A DNA stretch of 12,479 nucleotides, taken from positions 1 to 12,479 of the forward strand of contig JAKPNC010000009.1 of the NCBI GenBank assembly GCA_029548585.1, given 5' to 3'. Under the pieces are notes generated by a model, which worked only from the letters and a program-made list of their open reading frames with translations, made no database searches and was not told the DNA's origin. Every line of letters starts with the position of its first letter. Position 1 is the first letter of the stretch. Below are positions 8,129 through 12,479 of the stretch, piece by piece. The DNA comes from a bacterium (lineage in GTDB: Bacteria; Ratteibacteria; UBA8468; B48-G9; JAFGKM01). A program made the translations under genes and the position numbers.

Positions 8129-8578
8129 TCACATTTCCATCAGTTTTTCCGAGATGTTTTCGTATGTTTTGAGGGAATCTGCATAGTATGAGTCCCATTT
8201 CTCCTCATCCCATATTTCCATCCTGGTACCTGCTCCGATAAGTACTATGTTCTCCCTGATTCCGGCATAATTTATCAGGTTTCCGGGAAGAAGAATCCTT
8301 CCCTGGCTGTCAATGCCGGACTGGGCTGCCCCCGAGAAGAAAAGTCTCGTGAAGGTTCTCGGATCTCCCTTGGTGAAAGGCAGTTCGCGCAGCCGTGAAT
8401 TCTGGCTTTCCCATACCTGTTCGGTAAATATGAAAAGGCAGTTCTCGAGGCCCTTGGTAATGAAAAGGGAAACGTTTCTCTTCCCGGATCCTTTTTCAAA
8501 CTGGTTTCTCAGTTTCGCCGGAATGACAATCCTTCCCTGTTTGTCTGCCTTTCCCCTGAATTCCCCAAAATATACCAT
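8129..8578 (-). CDS. mraZ: transcriptional regulator / nucleoid-associated MraZ
   Basis: This 149-residue protein is made of two SpoVT-AbrB-like halves, each with the MraZ signature: DKQGRIVIPAKLR at 12-24 and DSQGRILLPGNL at 90-101. MraZ oligomers bind DNA near the dcw promoter and repress or modulate the cluster in the species studied. It is the first gene of the operon here, as is typical. The ATG at 8578 is preceded by AAGGTG at 4-5 bases. A sigma70-like promoter lies so close that the leader would be only about 10-12 bases. I did not see the closely spaced TGGG repeats known from E. coli MraZ operators on the sense strand. The protein is otherwise complete and normal in length. Confidence 0.97.
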   Translation of the reverse strand: MVYFGEFRGKADKQGRIVIPAKLRNQFEKGSGKRNVSLFITKGLENCLFIFTEQVWESQNSRLRELPFTKGDPRTFTRLFFSGAAQSGIDSQGRILLPGNLINYAGIRENIVLIGAGTRMEIWDEEKWDSYYADSLKTYENISEKLMEM

Positions 8579-8594
8579 TTTTCACCTTTCCAAT

Positions 8595-8623
8595 ATGTTA
8601 TACCACTGCAAAATTCTTGTCAA
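8595..8623 (-). promoter_or_regulatory. predicted sigma70-type promoter of mraZ and the dcw operon
   Basis: On the minus strand a perfect -35 TTGACA (8623-8618) is followed after 17 bases by TAACAT (8600-8595), or after 15 bases by TATAAC (8602-8597), which has TGG in front like an extended -10. Either choice places transcription start near 8588-8590 and leaves a 10-12-base leader containing the AAGGTG ribosome-binding sequence. It is the best promoter-like sequence in the gap upstream of mraZ. Confidence 0.65.
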
Positions 8624-8857
8624 GTGTTTGGGAATAAAAGTTTCCTGGGGATTCCAGCCCTTTTTGTGATATGGAATTTAACGGCGGCTTCATTTGAAAG
8701 TTCGGCCGTCACTGAGCGCCTGAAACGTTTTTTCCTGCTAAAAGGCGGTGCCAGAAAAAAGATGAAAAGTTTTACACGGTGAACTCCAAAATCAATAGTT
8801 TTTCTTTCCCTCTTCTTCTCCTCTGCCCCTGCATAGTCCGCCAAAGCATCAATGGTG

Positions 8858-8919
8858 TAAGGGGTGAGGATGCAGATGGGAGTGAACAGATACTCCTTCT
8901 CGCTTCCCATCACCCCTTA
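8858..8919. repeat. long imperfect hairpin (10-base perfect outer stem)
   Basis: TAAGGGGTGA (8858-8867) and TCACCCCTTA (8910-8919) are perfect reverse complements. Inside them GATGGGA (8875-8881) can pair with TCCCATC, which overlaps the 3' outer arm, and GGAGT/ACTCC forms a third 5-base stem around an 8-base loop. The result is a multi-tier hairpin about 62 bases long, with no T-run on either side, so it is not a typical intrinsic terminator. It could be a REP-like element, a structured small RNA, or a protein-binding site. I cannot decide from one copy. Confidence 0.55.
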
Positions 8920-8966
8920 ATCTCCTCAATGGAGGATATATGGGCAGGGATAGTTTCACGTGAGAG

Positions 8967-9008
8967 AAAAAAAACGCAAGGTTTGGCAGAACCGCCTGAA
9001 GACGCAGA
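8967..9008 (-). terminator. possible intrinsic terminator downstream of rnpB
   Basis: About 45-85 bases beyond the rnpB 3' end, the minus strand has a run of eight Ts (8974-8967) preceded by a weak, GC-containing stem (GGTT/AACC at 8993-8990 and 8983-8980, perhaps extended by CAGG/CCTTG with a bulge). The T-run is clear, but the stem is short and imperfect. Confidence 0.35.
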
Positions 9009-9050
9009 AGGGATTGTGACTATTGAACCGGGAGAAAATCAACCATGTGC

Positions 9051-9396
9051 AGAGAGGCGGCTCATAAGCCGGATTCTGTTTAAATAGCCATTCATCTTGG
9101 CCATGGATTGCTCCATGGCTCGCGCGGTCTACCCGGATCCTTGGGGGCAGGCGCCCTGGATCCTGCTTGACCTTGCTCATGATGGGGTTTGCCTTTGCCT
9201 CTCCCTTTGCAGGGAAAGCGGTGAGCTCTTGCCTCGCCATTGCACCCTTGCCATGCCGCAAAAGGCGGCAGGCGGTATGATTTCTGTGGCACTTTCCAGC
9301 CCTTGCGGACTGCTCCTGTTAGGGGCCATCATGCCTGCTTGAGTCCGGACTTTCCTCCCGTTTTTTCAAACGGGCGGCTATCCGGCCGCCTCTCCG
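9051..9396 (-). ncRNA. rnpB: RNase P RNA, bacterial type A
   Basis: This is the catalytic RNA that removes 5' leaders from pre-tRNAs. On the minus strand the P1 arm GAGAGGCGG (9394-9386) pairs with CCGCCTCTC (9060-9052), closing a molecule of about 346 bases. Universally conserved blocks appear in order: GAGGAAAGTCCGGAC in the P3/P4 region, a GTGCCACAGAAA stretch followed by ATACCGCC, an AAGGGTGCAA block, CAAGAGCTCACCGC, GAGCAAGGTCAAG, GGGTAGACCGC, AAGATGAATGGCT, and ACAGAATCCGGCTTAT at the 3' end. These match the E. coli-like type A layout. P15 appears as GGATCC/GGATCC. The loop it closes contains a short GGGC/GCCC hairpin and no GGU. A TATAAT promoter ends just before P1. Confidence 0.95.
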
Positions 9397-9402
9397 GGAA
9401 TA

Positions 9403-9431
9403 ATTATACACTTTTTAAATCTTTTAGTGGA
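9403..9431 (-). promoter_or_regulatory. predicted promoter of rnpB
   Basis: A perfect -10 TATAAT (9408-9403, minus strand) lies 7 bases before 9396, exactly where the P1 helix of RNase P RNA begins, so the predicted transcription start and the RNA 5' end coincide. The -35 position 17 bases upstream reads TCCACT, a poor match, as is common when the -10 is strong. Confidence 0.65.
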
Positions 9432-9586
9432 GATGGGCAATTTTTTGACACATGGATTATTCATGAGAGATTGGCCGCTGCAGATGGCAAACCGGGATAT
9501 TTTATCCTATCACAGTGTGAACTTCAGGAAAGGCCGTGCGCCATTGCAGGACACGCGGGAATAAACTTGAAAGCCGGGTTCATTCT

Positions 9587-9607
9587 CCCTGTTGCAGCAT
9601 GACAGGG
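9587..9607 (-). terminator. hairpin just downstream of the RNase H gene (no T-run)
   Basis: CCCTGT (9607-9602 read on the minus strand) and ACAGGG (9592-9587) form a perfect 6-base stem around a 9-base loop, 15 bases after the stop codon. The sequence after the stem (AGAATGAACC) lacks a T-run, so this may mark a processed or Rho-dependent 3' end rather than an intrinsic terminator. The rest of 9397-9622 shows no gene. Confidence 0.3.
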
Positions 9608-9622
9608 GTGCCTGGAAGTTTA

Positions 9623-10030
9623 TCAGAGAAGGGTTTGCTCAATGCCGGAGTTTGCAAGCCTGTCAGCCCTGGCGTTTTCTTCCCTCGGCACGTGTATGAA
9701 AGTTATCCTTTCATAACGCTGAGAAAGACGGTTGGCTATGAAGTGCAGCCTCCTGAGCCACTCCTCCCTGACCTTGTAAGATCCCTGCATCTGTTTAACA
9801 AGAAGAAGGCTGTCGCTTCTGACTTCGATTTCTCCCTGGCTGAACTGGAGTCCTTCTATCAAGGCGGTTATAAGGGCAACGTATTCTGCCACGTTGTTGG
9901 TGGTAATTCCTATCGGGGCGCCGCATTCCTTCAGTATCTTTCCTGAAGAGTTCTGTATTAGAAAGCCGATGGATGCTTTTCCAGGGTTTCCCTTGGATGC
10001 GCCGTCAACGTAAAAGACAAGTTTTTCCAT
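9623..10030 (-). CDS. ribonuclease HI family protein
   Basis: This is a compact RNase H-fold protein of 135 residues that should cleave the RNA strand of RNA-DNA hybrids. The four acidic catalytic residues are present: Asp9 in FYVDGASKGNPG, Glu49 in NNVAEYVAL, Asp73 in VRSDS, and Asp123 in ENARADRLA. It is shorter than E. coli RNase HI (155). It lacks the basic protrusion and has no hybrid-binding domain, which places it with the short RnhA-like proteins often annotated as 'reverse transcriptase-like/RNase HI'. Whether it is the main cellular RNase HI cannot be told from the window. Its ATG overlaps the stop of the zinc-ribbon gene by one base (TGATG), so the two are translationally coupled. 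rnpB lies downstream on the same strand. Confidence 0.9.
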   Translation of the reverse strand: MEKLVFYVDGASKGNPGKASIGFLIQNSSGKILKECGAPIGITTNNVAEYVALITALIEGLQFSQGEIEVRSDSLLLVKQMQGSYKVREEWLRRLHFIANRLSQRYERITFIHVPREENARADRLANSGIEQTLL

Positions 10031-10731
10031 CAGTAGAGAATCCTGCTGCAGTTTTCACAGTGTACCAGTTCTTTCTTTTCCTTCACCTTCTCTTCAATGT
10101 AGGTTGGAACAAAGACCCTGCAGCCGGCGCAGTTGCCGTTTTCCAGCTTGCACATCGCCATCCCGTTTTTCTTTCCCCTGAGGATCCGTTCATATACCAG
10201 GTAGATGTCCTTGTTAATTCCGGGCACAATATCCTTTCTCTTCTCCTTCAGGTCTTTCAGTTTTATCATGATTGATTCGTTTTTTTCGGTCTCTTCCTTT
10301 ATCTTCAGCGCTACATCTTCCGCGAGCTTGGCATGATTTTCGGAAAGCTTCTTAAGCTGAACGGAAATGGTATCGTCCTTATCCATGACAGAAAGTATCA
10401 GGTCTTCGGTCCTGGTCCTGCGGGTTTTGAGATTCTCAATCTCGGAGAGGATGGCCGTATATTCCTTGTTGGTCTTTACTTCGTTGATCCGGGTTTGGAG
10501 TTTTTTGATCTCTGTTTCAAGCCCTTCAAGCTCGAGTTCCTTTTCCTTTCTTTCAAGCTGGAGTTTCTTATGCTCTTTCCTGGCTGCCTCGTTTTTTGCG
10601 AGGGCATCGCTTATTTCCTTCTCCATCTGTTTCTTTCTGCCAGGGAAAGAAGCGATCTCTTCCTCGAGATCAAATATGTTTATATCTATCTCCTGCAATT
10701 CGAAAAGCTTTTCGAGTTCTTTTTTAAACAT
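10030..10731 (-). CDS. coiled-coil C4 zinc-ribbon protein (DUF164 / CT398-like)
   Basis: The 233-residue protein has a long charged helical N-terminal part (about 1-170) with heptad-like Leu/Ile spacing, expected to form an antiparallel coiled-coil hairpin. A C-terminal zinc ribbon follows, with Cys201-x2-Cys204 and Cys225-x2-Cys228 and one extra Cys194. This is the architecture of the DUF164 family, which includes Chlamydia CT398 and Helicobacter HP0958. HP0958 is known to affect sigma54 (RpoN) levels and flagellin mRNA, but the role in other bacteria is not established. The first gene of a two-gene unit with the RNase H, it has a strong promoter only 7 bases before its ATG and no Shine-Dalgarno sequence. 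A nucleic-acid-related role is inferred from the neighbours only. Confidence 0.88.
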   Translation of the reverse strand: MFKKELEKLFELQEIDINIFDLEEEIASFPGRKKQMEKEISDALAKNEAARKEHKKLQLERKEKELELEGLETEIKKLQTRINEVKTNKEYTAILSEIENLKTRRTRTEDLILSVMDKDDTISVQLKKLSENHAKLAEDVALKIKEETEKNESIMIKLKDLKEKRKDIVPGINKDIYLVYERILRGKKNGMAMCKLENGNCAGCRVFVPTYIEEKVKEKKELVHCENCSRILY

Positions 10732-10738
10732 GCATTCA

Positions 10739-10767
10739 AGTATATCATATTGAAATTTTCAAGTCAA
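10739..10767 (-). promoter_or_regulatory. predicted promoter of the zinc-ribbon/RNase H unit
   Basis: On the minus strand TTGACT (10767-10762), a 17-base spacer and TATACT (10744-10739) form a near-consensus sigma70 promoter. The -10 ends only 7 bases before the ATG at 10731, so the transcript would start at the start codon or one base ahead of it. No ribosome-binding sequence is present. Confidence 0.6.
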
Positions 10768-10816
10768 TCCTTACTTTCGGGACATGGGAACAAGTTCTCT
10801 GCCGGGGCCGGGGCAG

Positions 10817-10845
10817 TTGAGAAGCGTTTGAAATAATGATATTAT
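10817..10845 (+). promoter_or_regulatory. predicted promoter of the GGDEF gene
   Basis: TTGAGA (10817-10822), a 17-base spacer and TATTAT (10840-10845) form a good sigma70-type promoter on the plus strand. The -10 ends 6 bases before the ATG at 10852, so initiation is predicted at or within the start codon. An AAGGAGG sequence lies after the ATG, inside the reading frame. Confidence 0.55.
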
Positions 10846-10851
10846 ATCAAC

Positions 10852-12090
10852 ATGAAAAAAAAAGGAGGACGCTTTCTTCTGACGGTGGAAATATTCGTTT
10901 TCGGGGTTCTGACGGCCGTCTTGATTTTCACCGTTGCATGGCTGGAACCCTACATGTCAATCTGGCAGATTTTAAGGAGATCCATTCCTTTCCTGCTTGT
11001 GGCCCACTTCTTCCTCTTCCTTTCTTTCAAGATACTGGAATACTATTACTACCAGCTTGTCAACCGTAAGATGCTCATGGAAAAGCTTAACGAAAGGTTT
11101 TTATTGCTGAGTTCAAAACTCAAGATAGATTCTTTCCTCATGGCAAGCCTTGAGACCATCATGGATTTTTGCAGGGGCAAAAGGGGCATACTCCTGGTTA
11201 TCGACGACAGGATTAAAAAGCACATCTCCCAGGACGTCTTTTCCATAAATGCCAGCCTGATCGGGGCAGAATGCCAGGAGGCTGGAGACACTTACCGTAT
11301 GCTGACTTTTGCTTCAGGGAACATTACTCCCGAAGTGGAAAACAGGATAAAGGAATTGTTCAGGCAGTATAGCTTTGGGAACTCGAGCTCCGTAATGGTC
11401 ATCCCGCTGTCGGAAAAAAACAGGATACACGCCGTTGTGATTGTCGGGATACCGGCTTCAAGAAGGACGGCAATGAAGATATTCGACGAGATGAGGGATA
11501 TAATGGATATCTGCATAAAGCAGATAAACATAGGCCTTGAGAACTGCATCCTGCACGAGGAGGTCAAGCAGGCTTCCATAAAGGATCCGTTGACCAACCT
11601 TTACAACAGGAGGTTTTTCAACCTAAGGAAGAAAGAAGAGTTTTCGAAGGCCAAAAGGATGGGCTTTCCCATATCCATCATGATATCCGATTTTGACAAT
11701 TTCAAGAATTACATAGACACTTACGGGCATCCCAAGGGAGACATACTCCTTTCGGAGGCGGCACAGGTCATAAATACAAGCCTGAGGGTAACCGATATAG
11801 CCTGCAGGTTCGGGGGAGATGAATTCGCATACCTGCTTCCCTTTACTTCAAGCATAGAGGCCAGAGCAGTGGCTGAAAGGGTGAAAAAGGCAGTTTCCCA
11901 GTACCCCTTTTTATCCGAAGTCAATGAAAACCCTGTCCACCTGACTCTGAGCATAGGAATTGCCAGTTTTCCCGAACACGGTAAGACCGAGGAGGATATT
12001 CTTGCCAAGGCCGACCATTCCCTCTTCCTATCCAAGGACGGGGGCAGGAACAGTATAACTGTTTATATGGAACAGGAGGAAACCAGATGA
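10852..12090 (+). CDS. membrane-anchored GGDEF-domain protein (putative diguanylate cyclase)
   Basis: The 412 residues comprise two N-terminal membrane helices (about 8-30 and 40-60), a roughly 165-residue middle region that looks GAF-like (residues 75-235, low confidence), and a GGDEF domain from DPLTNLYNRR (245) to about 405. The signature RFGGDEF is intact (GGDEF 321-325), and the product-inhibition I-site RxxD is present as RVTD (312-315) with the usual 5-residue spacing. The metal-binding DFD (280-282) and Asp297 are present. However, the residue equivalent to the guanine-contacting Asn of PleD is Ile288 (FKNYIDTYGH where FKxxND is expected). The late motif reads ADHSLFLSKDGGRN. It probably makes c-di-GMP, but the Ile raises doubt. 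The ATG lies almost on the predicted transcription start, and the stop overlaps the next ATG (ATGA). Confidence 0.87.
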   Translation: MKKKGGRFLLTVEIFVFGVLTAVLIFTVAWLEPYMSIWQILRRSIPFLLVAHFFLFLSFKILEYYYYQLVNRKMLMEKLNERFLLLSSKLKIDSFLMASLETIMDFCRGKRGILLVIDDRIKKHISQDVFSINASLIGAECQEAGDTYRMLTFASGNITPEVENRIKELFRQYSFGNSSSVMVIPLSEKNRIHAVVIVGIPASRRTAMKIFDEMRDIMDICIKQINIGLENCILHEEVKQASIKDPLTNLYNRRFFNLRKKEEFSKAKRMGFPISIMISDFDNFKNYIDTYGHPKGDILLSEAAQVINTSLRVTDIACRFGGDEFAYLLPFTSSIEARAVAERVKKAVSQYPFLSEVNENPVHLTLSIGIASFPEHGKTEEDILAKADHSLFLSKDGGRNSITVYMEQEETR

Positions 12091-12479
12091 ATTTCAACGG
12101 AATTAAGATAGTTTCTGTGATAACGGCATGCATCGCCGTACTGTTATGGATAATATTTTCCCATGTAAGGAATTTAAACAGGAAGAAGGGCATAGCCGCA
12201 GGTATTGCAGCCCTGGTGTACAGCCTGTTTGCAGGTTACTACTTATACATGGTATTCGTTGCCGGGATGACCGGATCTCCCGGGGGCAAAGAGCCGGGGG
12301 ATATACCGGCCCAGTGTCCTCCCGTTCAGGATATCTCCACGCAGGAGATGTCGCAGCTGCCCCGTCCGGATATTGATTTCCTTGTTTTCCTCGAGGTCAA
12401 TGGAAACATTTACGAGGTTGCGGATGGTGACGAGATAGAGATAAGCAGGAAGTCGAAGTTCAGGATAAAGGAGGTAAAG
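12087..12479 (+). CDS. two-helix membrane protein of unknown function (3' end outside window)
   Basis: The frame is open for 131 codons to the window edge. It starts at an ATG that overlaps the GGDEF stop (ATGA) and follows GGAGG by 7 bases, so it is co-translated with the GGDEF gene. Two hydrophobic helices (about 7-25 and 36-60) are joined by the basic loop RNLNRKKG. By the positive-inside rule that loop is cytoplasmic, placing both the N-terminus and the long C-terminal part outside the membrane. After a Pro/Gly-rich linker with one Cys comes the start of a beta-rich region (FLVFLEVNGNIYEVADGDEI). I do not recognise the family. Coupling to the GGDEF gene suggests a sensory, signalling or envelope role, but this is inference. 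Confidence 0.8.
   Translation, partial: MNFNGIKIVSVITACIAVLLWIIFSHVRNLNRKKGIAAGIAALVYSLFAGYYLYMVFVAGMTGSPGGKEPGDIPAQCPPVQDISTQEMSQLPRPDIDFLVFLEVNGNIYEVADGDEIEISRKSKFRIKEVK

Larger units (their letters stand above)
8624..9050. other. non-coding stretch between rnpB and the mraZ promoter
   Basis: About 430 bases without a recognisable gene. It holds a possible rnpB terminator at its right side, the long hairpin at 8858-8919, and a small perfect hairpin CTCC/GGAG at 8922-8934. A minus-strand frame (8620-8913, 97 codons) exists, but its translation shows no domain I recognise, its composition is odd, and it runs through the hairpin, so I treat it as chance or remnant. I saw no tRNA, no CRISPR-like repeats and no insertion-sequence ends. 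Confidence 0.5.

Noticed and set aside
8628..8650. Pair of TGGG sequences upstream of mraZ as MraZ boxes
   Set aside because: They are on the strand opposite to mraZ, 17 bases apart and upstream of the -35, unlike the known closely spaced sense-strand repeats.
8689..8775. AT-rich stretch with a GGCGGTGCC segment considered as a c-di-GMP or other riboswitch
   Set aside because: The conserved core blocks and helix arrangement of known riboswitches are absent, and there is no suitable gene directly downstream on the plus strand.
8620..8913. 97-codon frame on the minus strand between rnpB and mraZ
   Set aside because: No recognisable domain, odd composition, overlaps the mraZ promoter and runs through the long hairpin. 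Most likely chance, possibly a remnant.
9445..9473. TTGACA on the plus strand in the gap between rnpB and the RNase H gene
   Set aside because: No acceptable -10 at 16-18 bases (AGATTG or similar) and no gene downstream on that strand.
10836..11069. Plus-strand frame starting at ATG 10836, whose ATG sits just before the predicted -10
   Set aside because: Out of frame with the GGDEF protein, begins upstream of the predicted transcription start, and has no domain.

Overview
The window carries most of a division and cell-wall (dcw) operon on the minus strand. Reading downstream, that is from high to low coordinates, the order is mraZ, rsmH, ftsL, ftsI, murE, murF, mraY and murD, and murD runs off the left edge. 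Upstream of the operon lie the RNase P RNA gene (rnpB), a short RNase HI-type gene and a C4 zinc-ribbon/coiled-coil (DUF164, CT398-like) gene, all also on the minus strand. At the right end the strand switches. A membrane-anchored GGDEF protein and a two-helix membrane protein cut by the window edge are on the plus strand.

The organism is a bacterium with meso-diaminopimelate peptidoglycan, because MurE carries the DNPR specificity motif. FtsI is of the Gram-negative length without PASTA domains. Base composition is moderate, with frequent AGG and ATA codons. These features would fit a Desulfobacterota- or Nitrospirota-like lineage or an uncultured relative, but nothing here fixes the phylum.

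Layout: 1-1134 murD (partial); 1142-2212 mraY; 2214-3569 murF; 3547-5070 murE; 5093-6859 ftsI; 6819-7145 ftsL; 7135-8016 rsmH; a 112-base gap (8017-8128) holding interleaved inverted repeats; 8129-8578 mraZ with its promoter just upstream; 8624-9050 non-coding sequence with a long hairpin and a possible rnpB terminator; 9051-9396 rnpB; 9397-9622 no gene; 9623-10030 RNase H; 10030-10731 zinc-ribbon protein; 10732-10851 a divergent promoter region; 10852-12090 GGDEF protein; 12087-12479 membrane protein (partial).

MurE, MurF and MurD make the cytoplasmic UDP-MurNAc-peptide, and MraY moves it to the lipid carrier. FtsL and FtsI belong to the septal synthase, RsmH methylates 16S rRNA, and MraZ is the usual regulator of such clusters. 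The junctions from rsmH to murD are overlapping or nearly so, which indicates one transcript. The mraZ-rsmH junction is the exception.

The window is mostly conserved housekeeping DNA, and I see no clear new multi-gene system. The points most worth a second look are: (1) a potential pseudoknot or switch between mraZ and rsmH; (2) divergent promoters placed so that both flanking genes would be nearly leaderless; (3) a GGDEF protein whose guanine-contacting Asn is replaced by Ile; (4) an RNase P RNA whose L15 loop seems to lack GGU; (5) a long hairpin upstream of mraZ; (6) a changed DYAHTPD motif in MurE.
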